Shown piece by piece: positions 1-7,449 of a DNA stretch of 64,000 bases. How positions within the stretch are numbered: the first letter of the stretch is position 1; each line of letters opens with the position of its first letter. Source of the DNA: Kutzneria sp. 744 (GTDB taxonomy: Bacteria > Actinomycetota > Actinomycetes > Mycobacteriales > Pseudonocardiaceae); the NCBI RefSeq assembly GCF_000568255.1, contig NZ_KK037166.1, forward strand, positions 4,007,003 to 4,071,002. Direction: 5' to 3'. A program made the translations under genes and the position numbers. A model generated the notes under the pieces. The model did not search any database. It was given only the letters and a program-made list of their open reading frames with translations, and was not told where the DNA came from.

Positions 1-333
1 TCCAGCGGCCTGGCCCGGGTGGCCATGCCGGAGATCATGGCCTACGGCTCGACCAAGGGCGCCCTGGACACGTTCACCCTGAACCTGGCCAAGGAACTCG
101 GCCCCCGGGGCATCACGGTCAACTCGGTGGCCCCAGGCATCGTCGACACCGACGTGAACGCGGGCTGGCTGCGGGGAAATCCGGCGGCGCAGGCCCACGC
201 GGCGTCGATCTCGGCGCTGGGCCGGGTGGGCCGGCCGGAGGACATCGCCGACGTGGTGGCCTTCCTGGCCTCGGACGACGCCCGCTGGGTCACCGGCCGC
301 GTGCTGGACGCGACCGGTGGTTCCGCGCTGTGA
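1..333 (+). CDS. SDR family oxidoreductase, C-terminal part (5' end outside window)
   Basis: The reading frame is open from base 1, so the gene starts to the left of the window. The visible 110 residues are the second half of a classical short-chain dehydrogenase. They contain the YGSTKGAL segment, which carries the catalytic Tyr-x-x-x-Lys, then VNSVAPGIVDTD, which is the substrate-loop region, and end in VTGRVLDATGG, typical of the SDR C-terminus. The protein should be a cytosolic NAD(P)-dependent oxidoreductase. The substrate cannot be told because the cofactor-binding half is missing. The gene converges on the LLM oxidoreductase gene, six bases away. Confidence 0.9.
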   Translation, partial: SSGLARVAMPEIMAYGSTKGALDTFTLNLAKELGPRGITVNSVAPGIVDTDVNAGWLRGNPAAQAHAASISALGRVGRPEDIADVVAFLASDDARWVTGRVLDATGGSAL

Positions 334-339
334 ACGGGA

Positions 340-1203
340 TCAGAGCTCGGCGACGCGCTGCACCGCGGGCGCGACGAACTCCTCGATCCACCGGGCCGGC
401 GTGCCGGTGGGCGGGGCGACGATCACGGTCTTGATGCCGATCTTGGCGTACTCCTGCATCTGCGCGACGAAGGTGTCCAGGTCGGCGGCGCGAGTGGTGA
501 TGGTGGCCTCGATCTCGGCGTAGTCGCGGCCGACGGTGTCGCAGTGGGCCTTGATGACGTCGAGCTTGTGGCTGACCTCCTCGATGGAGGTGGGGAACAG
601 GTTGCAGGCGTCGGCGTACTGGGCGACCAGGCGCAAGGTCTTCTTCTCGCCGCCACCGCCGATGAGGATGCGCGGGCGCGGGGAGCGCACGGCCGGCGGG
701 TGGTTGATGGTCTCGGCCAGCTGGTAGTGCTTGCCCTCGTACGGCCCGTCGTTGCTCTGGTCGAACATCTGCAGGCAGATCTGCAGCGTCTCCTCCAACC
801 GCTCGAACCGCTCCTTGAGCGGCGGGAACGCCACGCCGAGGCCGTGGTGCTCGCGGTCGTACCAAGCGGCTCCGATGCCCAGGGTGCCGCGGCCGTTGGA
901 CAGGACGTCCAGCGTCGTGACGATCTTGGCCAGCAGGCCGGGGTTGCGGTAGGTGACGCCGGTGACGAGCAGGCTGAGCTCGACACTGGACGTCTGCGCG
1001 GCGAGGAAGCCGAGCGTGGTGTAGCCCTCCAGCATGTCGTCGGCCGCGCCGCCGTTGTGCTCCATCTGGAAGTAGTGGTCCATGACGGAGATCCAGCCGA
1101 CGCCGGCGGCCTCGGCGTTGCGGGCGACGGCGGCCAGCTCCGCGGCAACGCCGGCCGAACCCGCGGGATTGTCGAACTTGGTGACGTGGACGCCGACTCG
1201 CAC
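340..1203 (-). CDS. LLM-class (luciferase-like) F420-dependent oxidoreductase
   Basis: A 287-residue luciferase-like TIM-barrel protein. It opens with VRVGVHVTKFDNP, has the family's VTGVTYRNPGLLAK and LSNGRGTLGIGAAW segments, and a later RPRILIGGGGEKKTLRLVAQYADACN block that is characteristic of actinobacterial F420-dependent members. I chose the GTG at 1203 because GGGAGA lies five bases upstream. A longer GTG start at 1236 would add 11 poorly conserved residues. It probably uses reduced F420 or FMN to act on an unknown small molecule. It stands alone between convergent and divergent neighbours. Confidence 0.88.
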   Translation of the reverse strand: MRVGVHVTKFDNPAGSAGVAAELAAVARNAEAAGVGWISVMDHYFQMEHNGGAADDMLEGYTTLGFLAAQTSSVELSLLVTGVTYRNPGLLAKIVTTLDVLSNGRGTLGIGAAWYDREHHGLGVAFPPLKERFERLEETLQICLQMFDQSNDGPYEGKHYQLAETINHPPAVRSPRPRILIGGGGEKKTLRLVAQYADACNLFPTSIEEVSHKLDVIKAHCDTVGRDYAEIEATITTRAADLDTFVAQMQEYAKIGIKTVIVAPPTGTPARWIEEFVAPAVQRVAEL

Positions 1204-1277
1204 GGTCGTCTCCCATTCGGTCGTGAGTGTCGCCACAACGCTAGGCGCTGGAGCGCGCTCCAGGTCAATCCCGTGCT

Positions 1278-1283
1278 TATGCT
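1278..1283 (+). promoter_or_regulatory. Probable -10 box, leaderless transcript
   Basis: TATGCT ends six bases before the ATG at 1290 and no Shine-Dalgarno sequence is present, so transcription probably starts at or next to the initiation codon. The -35 region is not obvious. Confidence 0.4.
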
Positions 1284-1289
1284 CCCCTG

Positions 1290-2252
1290 ATGTCCAGGTT
1301 GCGGATAGATCCGTACATCCTCGCGCTGCTGGCCACGGTGGGCCTGGCCGCCGTCCTGCCCGCGCGCGGGGTCGTGGCGACCGGGCTCGGCCACGTGACG
1401 ACGATCGCGATCGGCTTCCTGTTCTTCCTCTACGGCGCGCGGCTGTCGACCCGGGAGGCGCTGGACGGCCTGAAGCACTGGCGCCTGCACACGCTGGTGT
1501 TGGCCTGCACCTTCGTGTTGTTCCCGGTGCTGGGCCTGCTGTGCCAGCTGCTGGTGCCGCACCTGCTGACCCCGGACCTGTACACGGGCGTGATGTTCCT
1601 GTGCTGCCTGCCGTCGACGGTGCAGTCGTCGATCGCGTTCACGTCGATCGCCCGCGGCAACGTGGCGGCGGCGATCTGCAGCGCCTCGTTCTCCAACCTG
1701 ATCGGCATCGTGCTGACGCCGTTGCTGGTCACGGTGTTCATCGTGAACGGAAGCGGCGGCGTGTCCTTCGACTCGATCCGCGACATCCTGCTGCAACTTC
1801 TGGCCCCGTTCGTCGCCGGCCAGGTGTTGCGGCGCTGGATCGCCGGCTTCCTCACCCGGCACAAAAAGGTGTTGGGCTACGTGGACCGGGGATCCATCCT
1901 GTTGGTCGTGTACGCCGCATTCAGCGAGGGCGTGGCCGCCGGCATCTGGGGCCGGCTGTCGGTCGTCTCGCTCGCCCTGTTGCTCGCATGCAACACCGTG
2001 TTGCTCGCAGTCGTGCTCGTCGCGACGACGGTGCTGGCCCGACGGCTCAAGTTCGGCAAGGCGGACGAGATCGCCATCGTGTTCTGCGGCTCGAAGAAGT
2101 CGCTGGCCAGCGGGCTGCCCATGGCCAGCGTGCTGTTCCCGGCGGCCTCGGTCGGCCTGACCGTGCTGCCGCTGATGCTGTTCCACCAGATGCAGCTGAT
2201 GGTCTGCGCCTGGCTGGCCCGCCGCTACGCCGACCAGTACTCGCATGCGTGA
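1290..2252 (+). CDS. Bile acid:sodium symporter family transporter (YfeH-like)
   Basis: A 320-residue hydrophobic protein with about ten predicted membrane spans, of the usual length for the SBF-like (YfeH) branch of the bile acid/sodium symporter family. Landmarks are GFLFFLYGARLSTREAL in the first third, the CCLPSTVQSSIAFT segment around residues 105-120 (the unwound crossing region), and FCGSKKSLASGLPMA near the end. It should be an inner-membrane, cation-coupled carrier for an organic anion. The substrate is unknown. It overlaps the adenosine-deaminase-like gene by eight bases, so the two are probably co-transcribed and may share a nucleoside or organic-acid scavenging role. Confidence 0.88.
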   Translation: MSRLRIDPYILALLATVGLAAVLPARGVVATGLGHVTTIAIGFLFFLYGARLSTREALDGLKHWRLHTLVLACTFVLFPVLGLLCQLLVPHLLTPDLYTGVMFLCCLPSTVQSSIAFTSIARGNVAAAICSASFSNLIGIVLTPLLVTVFIVNGSGGVSFDSIRDILLQLLAPFVAGQVLRRWIAGFLTRHKKVLGYVDRGSILLVVYAAFSEGVAAGIWGRLSVVSLALLLACNTVLLAVVLVATTVLARRLKFGKADEIAIVFCGSKKSLASGLPMASVLFPAASVGLTVLPLMLFHQMQLMVCAWLARRYADQYSHA

Positions 2253-3183
2253 CCTGACCGCGCTGCCCAAGGCCCACCTGCACGTCCACCTGGAGAGCTC
2301 GATCCGGCCGTCGACGCTGGCCGAGTTCGGTTTCGCCTCGCACGCCACGGAGTTCGACGGTTTCCGGTCGTTCGCCGACCACAACTCGCTGGTACGCCAG
2401 TGCCTGACCAGGCCGGAGCACTTCACCCGGATCGCCGCCGAGTTCTGCGAAGACCAACGGGCACAAGGGGTTCACCACGGCGAGGTGACGTTCACGGCCG
2501 CCGCGCACGGGGAACGGCTCGGCGATCCGGAGATGCCGCTGGAGGCCGTGCTCGACGGCCTCACGCCGGAGTTCTCCGTGATACTGGACCATTCCCGGCG
2601 GCGCGGGGTCGAACGCTTCGCGAAGACGCTCGATCTGGCTCGCCGTCACGACCGGGTGGTGGCGATCGGCATGGCCGGCGAGGAGCGGCACTCGATGGCG
2701 CCGTTTGCGGAACTTCTCGACGCCGCAAGGGATTCCGGCATCAAGTTGGTGCACCACGCCGGCGAGGACGCCGGGCCGGACAGCATCCTGGAGGCACTGG
2801 ACCTCGGCCACGCCGCCCGCATCGGGCACGGCATCCGCTGCCTGGAGTCACCCGGTCTCGTGGCCCGTCTCCGGGACGAGCAGGCGCCGCTGGAGGTGTG
2901 CCCGTCCTCGAACGTGGGCCTAGGGCTGGTGCCGTCCTGGCCGGAGCATCCGCTGCCGCGGCTGGTCGACGCCGGGCTGCTGGTCACCGTGAACACGGAC
3001 GTGCCGGCGTCGGTGGGCACGGACCTGGTCACCGAGTTCGCGCGGATCCGCGAGGTCTTCGGCTACGACGACGAGGCGCTGGCCGCGCTGGCCCGGGCCG
3101 GGGTCGACGCCTCGTTCGCGTCGGATGCGAGCAAGGCGGAGTTGCATGCGGCCATCGCCGCCTGGCTGACGCTCGACCCGTGA
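2245..3183 (+). CDS. Adenosine/adenine deaminase family protein with altered substrate motif
   Basis: A 312-residue metal-dependent amidohydrolase of the adenosine deaminase family. The HLHVHLE motif near residue 13 gives two metal ligands. HHAGED supplies a third His and the catalytic Glu, and ARIGHGI follows. The usual NTDDP motif reads NTDVP here. The first Asp (metal ligand) is kept, but the second, which contacts the purine ring in characterised adenosine deaminases, is Val. The protein is therefore likely a hydrolase of this fold acting on a modified purine or another substrate. The start overlaps the transporter gene, so translational coupling is likely. Confidence 0.85.
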   Translation: MRDLTALPKAHLHVHLESSIRPSTLAEFGFASHATEFDGFRSFADHNSLVRQCLTRPEHFTRIAAEFCEDQRAQGVHHGEVTFTAAAHGERLGDPEMPLEAVLDGLTPEFSVILDHSRRRGVERFAKTLDLARRHDRVVAIGMAGEERHSMAPFAELLDAARDSGIKLVHHAGEDAGPDSILEALDLGHAARIGHGIRCLESPGLVARLRDEQAPLEVCPSSNVGLGLVPSWPEHPLPRLVDAGLLVTVNTDVPASVGTDLVTEFARIREVFGYDDEALAALARAGVDASFASDASKAELHAAIAAWLTLDP

Positions 3184-3217
3184 GACCCGGAACGGGCACG
3201 GGCCGAGCGCGCGATGC

Positions 3218-3421
3218 TCAGAGCATGCGGACGCCGACGGCCTGCGGCCCCTTGCGTCCCTCACCGACCTCGAACTCGACGACCTGGTCCTCGGCGATGC
3301 CGCCGGAGTCGTAGCCCTCGATCTCCGTGTGGTGCATGAACAGGTCCGGGCCACCCTCGGCGGGCTTGATGAACCCGAATCCCTTGGCGCCGCTGAACCA
3401 CTTGACAGTTCCCTGAGACAT
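3218..3421 (-). CDS. cspA: Cold-shock domain protein
   Basis: A complete 67-residue single cold-shock domain, the normal length for CspA-type proteins. It has the RNP1 motif KGFGFIKP and the RNP2-like DLFMHHTEI, so it should bind single-stranded RNA or DNA and act as an RNA chaperone. A GA-rich ribosome binding site (GAGGAAGAGGA) lies 5-15 bases upstream of the ATG. No dedicated cold-box sequence is evident. The gene converges on the deaminase-like gene. Confidence 0.95.
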   Translation of the reverse strand: MSQGTVKWFSGAKGFGFIKPAEGGPDLFMHHTEIEGYDSGGIAEDQVVEFEVGEGRKGPQAVGVRML

Positions 3422-3498
3422 GCGAGTCCTCTTCCTCGTTGTGGGCGCGCGCTCAAGGACCCGACGCCGTGGTCGGGGAGCGCGAGCCGGCGAACCGG

Positions 3499-3675
3499 TC
3501 AGACGTGGACGCGCACGGCCCGGGGTGGCTCGTCCAACCCCAGCATGCAGAGCAGCTCCCGACAGTCACCGGCGTCGAGGGCGTTGCCGGCGACCGTGAT
3601 GCTGGCCCGGGCCTGCTGGTCCGCGCGCACCACCTCCGCCGCGTCGGCGCGCTCCTGACCGATTCCCCCGGCCAT
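3499..3675 (-). CDS. Small hypothetical protein
   Basis: Fifty-eight residues from the ATG at 3675. A longer in-frame start at 3711 or 3807 is possible, and none has a clear ribosome binding site. The C-terminal stretch ALDAGDCRELLCMLGL resembles short Asp/Cys/Leu-rich tails seen in small actinobacterial proteins of unknown function. No domain is recognised and no function can be proposed. Confidence 0.42.
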   Translation of the reverse strand: MAGGIGQERADAAEVVRADQQARASITVAGNALDAGDCRELLCMLGLDEPPRAVRVHV

Positions 3676-3924
3676 GCTGCGTGACCGGTCCGTCCGCGCG
3701 ATGCGCCTCATGACCGGCACCGCGACTTCGAAGAAGAAGGCGAAAAACAAACCTCGAGCAGGCATTCCGGCAACAAGCCGGTACTCCCGTCTCCGGCCGG
3801 TAACCACCGAGCCGGGCTGGGTCCGGGCCTCGTGACGGCGGACTGCCGCCCACTGACACCCTGACCTGCTGACTGTACCCCAGCGGGGGCGGACAGCGGA
3901 GAATCAGCGCAGTACGGTCTTCGC

Positions 3925-4152
3925 ATGCCCGAACAAGCAGGCGGTCCCGTGCTCGGTCCGACCCTGGACGAGTGGATCAAGGCCCGCGAGGAGACCGAGC
4001 GGCACCTGGCCACCGCCGAGCCCCCGGTCGACGAGCTCTGGGTGCAGCGGCTGTCCGACCTGCTGGCCACCGAGCGGTCCTGGCAGGACCAGTACACGGA
4101 GTTGATCGCGATCGGCCGCCGGGACGGCCGGTTCCCCTCCTCCAACCGCTGA
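3925..4152 (+). CDS. Small hypothetical protein
   Basis: A 75-residue acidic, soluble, probably helical protein (DEWIKAREETERHL, then DELWVQRLSDLLATERSW). Codon usage fits the genome, with G or C at nearly every third position. It ends 46 bases before the ABC-F gene on the same strand, but that gene seems to have its own promoter. I do not recognise the family. Confidence 0.65.
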   Translation: MPEQAGGPVLGPTLDEWIKAREETERHLATAEPPVDELWVQRLSDLLATERSWQDQYTELIAIGRRDGRFPSSNR

Positions 4153-4182
4153 GGCGCAAGGAAAACCGCGCGGGGCCTCCAG

Positions 4183-4188
4183 TAGAAT
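4183..4188 (+). promoter_or_regulatory. Probable -10 box of the ABC-F gene, leaderless
   Basis: TAGAAT ends ten bases before the ATG at 4199. No ribosome binding site lies between them, which fits a leaderless or nearly leaderless actinobacterial mRNA. Confidence 0.45.
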
Positions 4189-4198
4189 CTCCGCTCTG

Positions 4199-5839
4199 AT
4201 GAGCGCCACACTCGTAGCCAAGGACCTGGCCGCCGGGCATGGGGACCGTGTGCTGTTCTCCGGACTGGACCTGGTCGTCGCCCCGGGCGACGTGATCGGG
4301 CTGGTCGGCGTGAACGGCGCGGGCAAGTCGACCCTGCTGCGCACGCTGGCCGGGCTGATCCCGCCCGAGCAGGGGTCGATCCGCCTGAACCCGCCGTCCG
4401 CGACGGTCGGGCACCTGCCACAGGAGCCGGAGCGCCGCCCGGGAGAGACGGTCCGGGAGTTCCTGGGCCGCCGCACCGGCGTCACGCAGGCCCAGCTGGA
4501 CCTGGACAATGCCACGGAGGCGCTGACCGAGGGCCGGCCCGGCTCGGACGACGCGTACGCGACGAGCCTGGACCGCTGGCTGGCGCTCGGCGGCGCCGAC
4601 CTGGACGAGCGTGTCGACGAGGTGATCGCCGACCTGGGCCTGAGCATCGGCCTCGACCAGGCGATGACCTCGCTGTCGGGCGGTCAGGCGGCCCGCACCA
4701 GCATGGCGTCGCTGCTGCTGAGCCGGTACGACATCTTCCTGCTCGACGAGCCGACCAACGACCTGGACCTGGACGGCCTGCACCGGCTGGAGCGGTTCGT
4801 CGCGGAGCTGCGGGCCGGCACGGTGCTGGTCAGCCACGACCGCGAGTTCCTGGCCCGCACGGTGACCAGGGTGGTCGAGCTGGACCTGGCCCAGCAGCAG
4901 GTCAACACCTACGGCGGCGGCTACGAGTCGTACCTGGAGGAGCGGGCGCGGGCCCGTCAGCACGCTCGTGACGAGTACGAGGACTACGCCGACACGAAGT
5001 CGTCGCTGGAGGCGCGGGCCCGGATGCAGCGGGGCTGGGCCGACAAGGGCGTCCGCAACGCCATGAAGAAGTCCCCGGACAACGACAAGAACATCCGCGC
5101 GGCCCGGGTCGCCTCCAGCGAGAAGCAGGCGTCCAAGGCCAAGCAGACGGACCGGATGCTCGAACGGCTGGACGTCGTCGAGGAGCCACGCAAGGAGTGG
5201 GAGCTGCGGATGGAGATCGCCGCCGCGCCCCGCTCGGGCTCGGTGGTGGCGACGCTGCGTGGCGCGGTGGTCCGGCGCGGCGCCTTCACGCTGGGTCCGG
5301 TGGACCTCCAGATCGACTGGGCCGACAAGGTCGCGATCACGGGCGCGAACGGCGCCGGCAAGTCCACGTTGCTCGCGGCCCTGCTCGGGCGGCTGGAGTT
5401 GGACGAGGGCGACGCGGCGCTGGGGCACGGCGTGGTCGTCGGCGAGGTGGACCAGGCGAGGCAGCTGTTCTTCGGCGACGCCGCGCTGCTGTCGGCGTTC
5501 GAGGCGGCCGTGCCGGAGCTGGCGCCGGCCGAGGTCCGGACCCTGCTGGCCAAGTTCGGACTCGGGGCCAACCACGTGCTGCGGCCGGCCGTCACGCTCT
5601 CCCCCGGCGAGCGCACCCGGGCCGCCCTGGCGCTGTTGCAGGCCCGTGGCGTGAACCTGCTGGTGTTGGACGAGCCGACCAACCACCTGGACCTGGTGGC
5701 AATCGAGCAGCTGGAGTCGGCCCTGGCCAACTACCGAGGCACGTTGCTGCTGGTCACACACGACCGGCGGATGCTGACGGCGGTGCACACCACACGGCGG
5801 CTCGAAGTGGTCGACGGCAAGGTGTTCGACCGGAGCTGA
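4199..5839 (+). CDS. ABC-F family ATPase (ribosome-associated translation or resistance factor)
   Basis: A 546-residue protein with two ABC ATPase domains and no membrane spans, the ABC-F layout. Domain 1 has GVNGAGKST, LSGGQAAR and FLLDEPTNDLDL. Domain 2 has GANGAGKST, LSPGERTR and LVLDEPTNHLDL. The linker of about 80 residues between them is charged and helical, as in proteins that reach from the ribosomal E site towards the peptidyl-transferase centre. Members rescue stalled ribosomes or protect them from antibiotics, and the sequence does not show which applies. The C-terminus is short, with no extra extension. Confidence 0.92.
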   Translation: MSATLVAKDLAAGHGDRVLFSGLDLVVAPGDVIGLVGVNGAGKSTLLRTLAGLIPPEQGSIRLNPPSATVGHLPQEPERRPGETVREFLGRRTGVTQAQLDLDNATEALTEGRPGSDDAYATSLDRWLALGGADLDERVDEVIADLGLSIGLDQAMTSLSGGQAARTSMASLLLSRYDIFLLDEPTNDLDLDGLHRLERFVAELRAGTVLVSHDREFLARTVTRVVELDLAQQQVNTYGGGYESYLEERARARQHARDEYEDYADTKSSLEARARMQRGWADKGVRNAMKKSPDNDKNIRAARVASSEKQASKAKQTDRMLERLDVVEEPRKEWELRMEIAAAPRSGSVVATLRGAVVRRGAFTLGPVDLQIDWADKVAITGANGAGKSTLLAALLGRLELDEGDAALGHGVVVGEVDQARQLFFGDAALLSAFEAAVPELAPAEVRTLLAKFGLGANHVLRPAVTLSPGERTRAALALLQARGVNLLVLDEPTNHLDLVAIEQLESALANYRGTLLLVTHDRRMLTAVHTTRRLEVVDGKVFDRS

Positions 5840-5859
5840 CCCGCTAGTGTTGCGGGGCA

Positions 5860-7449
5860 ATGGAATTGTCCGGTGGTGACGAGTCGCGGTGGCAGACGCG
5901 CTCGCCCGCGCGCACGGTCGTGCTGGCCGGCCGCACCACCACGTCGACGATCCGGCTGCTGGACACGACGTGGTACTTCGGCGCGGACGATCGCGTGCAG
6001 CTCCGCTTCACGGTGAACGAAACCAGCCGGTTCAGTACAGGTGCGCGTGAGGTGCTCGGCGCGGCCGGCGTGCGGCGGCTGATCCCGTGGCCGGCGATCC
6101 GGGAGACCCGCTACGGGCTGCTGGTGTCGGCCAGCGAGAACATCGACTTCCACGAGCTGCACGCCGAGCAGCGGGTGCTGGTGCTGCCGCACGGCATCGG
6201 CTTCAACAAGATCGTGCCCTCGGCCGAGGGGCCTCGGCTGGCCGGCCTGCCGCCGGCCGAGGCGCTGCGCACCGGCCGGGTGAAGGTCGTGCTGGCCCAT
6301 CCCGACCAGCACGAACAGTTGTTGGCCGCCTGCCCGGAGATCGACGGGCACACGGTGGTCACCGGCGACCCCGTCTTCGACCAGCTGCGCGGCAGTGTCC
6401 GGCTGGCCGAGCACTACCGGCATCGTCTGGGCACGGGCGGGCGGAGGCTGGTGTTCCTGTCCTCGACCTGGGGCCAGGAATCACAGCTGGGCCGCGCCCG
6501 TGATCTCGCATCCCGGCTCCTCGGCACGCTGCCGGCCGACCGGTACCAGCTGGCCATGGCGGTGCACCCGAACGTGTGGGTGGAGCACGACGTGGACGTG
6601 CGCCGGTGGCTGCACCACGCAGTGAAGGCGGGTTTGCTTCTGCTGCCGCCCGAGCGGGGCTGGCACGCGGCGCTGGTCGCCGCCCACCTGGTCATCGGCG
6701 ACCATGGCTCGATTTCCCTGTACGCCGCCGCACTGGGCAAGCCGCTGCTGCTGACCGGCTACGGCGACGAGGTGGTCGAGGCCACCCCGATCGATTCGCT
6801 GGGCCGGCTGGCCCCACACCTCGATCTGGGCGGTGACCTGCGCAAACAGGTCGACCAGGCGATGGCCGAGCACGATCCTTCGGTGTTCGCGCCGTTGACC
6901 GGCCGGGTGTTCGCCCACGTCGGCACGTCCCCCCTCCGCCTGCGGGACGCCCTGTACCGGGAGCTCGACCTGGAGCCGTCGGAGGATCTGCCGCTCCCCC
7001 GCTTCCCGGACGCCCGGCCTTATGCGGAGCCGGTGACCGCGTTCAACGTGCGGGCCTCGTTCACCGGGCCGTCCACGCTCACCATCGAACGCTTTCCCCG
7101 CGCCGCCACCACCCGCGAGGCCGACCAGCATCTCGCCGTCCGCGAGGACGAGGAGGACCTGCGCTTGGCCGAGTTGGCATCGGTGCTGGTCAGGGCCGAG
7201 ATCATGGACGATCCGGCGGCGTGGGCGACCCGGAGCCTGGCCCTGTACGGCGCCTTGGTCGTCGCGGCCGCCACCCCCACCGGCTGCCATGCCGCCATCC
7301 GGGACGGCCGTCGGGTCGCCGTCACCGGCTCACTCGATCCCCTGCTGCTGGCTTCGGCCGTCTACGCCTGCGTGACCGCCCGCCGCCCGCTCACCCAGGA
7401 GATCACCGTTGCCGGACAACGGGTTTCACTCGCCGAGCTTGGCCCGTAG
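5860..7449 (+). CDS. GT-B-fold-like protein of unknown function
   Basis: A 529-residue soluble protein that I cannot assign to a characterised family. The centre reads like a GT-B glycosyl- or glycerophospho-transferase. The segments VLPHGIGFNKI, VTGDPVFDQL, VFLSSTWGQES, MAVHPNVWV and then VIGDHGSISLYAAALGKP correspond to the nucleotide-diphosphate-binding half of CDP-glycerol-transferase-like proteins. The last 140 residues have no recognisable fold. A TAGTGT box nine bases before the ATG and no ribosome binding site suggest a leaderless transcript. Its 3' end overlaps the STAND ATPase gene by 24 bases in convergent orientation. Confidence 0.7.
   Translation: MELSGGDESRWQTRSPARTVVLAGRTTTSTIRLLDTTWYFGADDRVQLRFTVNETSRFSTGAREVLGAAGVRRLIPWPAIRETRYGLLVSASENIDFHELHAEQRVLVLPHGIGFNKIVPSAEGPRLAGLPPAEALRTGRVKVVLAHPDQHEQLLAACPEIDGHTVVTGDPVFDQLRGSVRLAEHYRHRLGTGGRRLVFLSSTWGQESQLGRARDLASRLLGTLPADRYQLAMAVHPNVWVEHDVDVRRWLHHAVKAGLLLLPPERGWHAALVAAHLVIGDHGSISLYAAALGKPLLLTGYGDEVVEATPIDSLGRLAPHLDLGGDLRKQVDQAMAEHDPSVFAPLTGRVFAHVGTSPLRLRDALYRELDLEPSEDLPLPRFPDARPYAEPVTAFNVRASFTGPSTLTIERFPRAATTREADQHLAVREDEEDLRLAELASVLVRAEIMDDPAAWATRSLALYGALVVAAATPTGCHAAIRDGRRVAVTGSLDPLLLASAVYACVTARRPLTQEITVAGQRVSLAELGP

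Noticed and set aside
423-2426. Open frame of 667 codons on the minus strand
   Set aside because: It is the antisense shadow of the LLM oxidoreductase, transporter and deaminase genes. The product is Arg/Gln/His-rich without any domain.
3977-5860. Open frame of 627 codons opposite the ABC-F gene
   Set aside because: The product is low-complexity and basic, as expected from antisense of high-G+C coding DNA. The plus strand clearly encodes the ABC-F ATPase.
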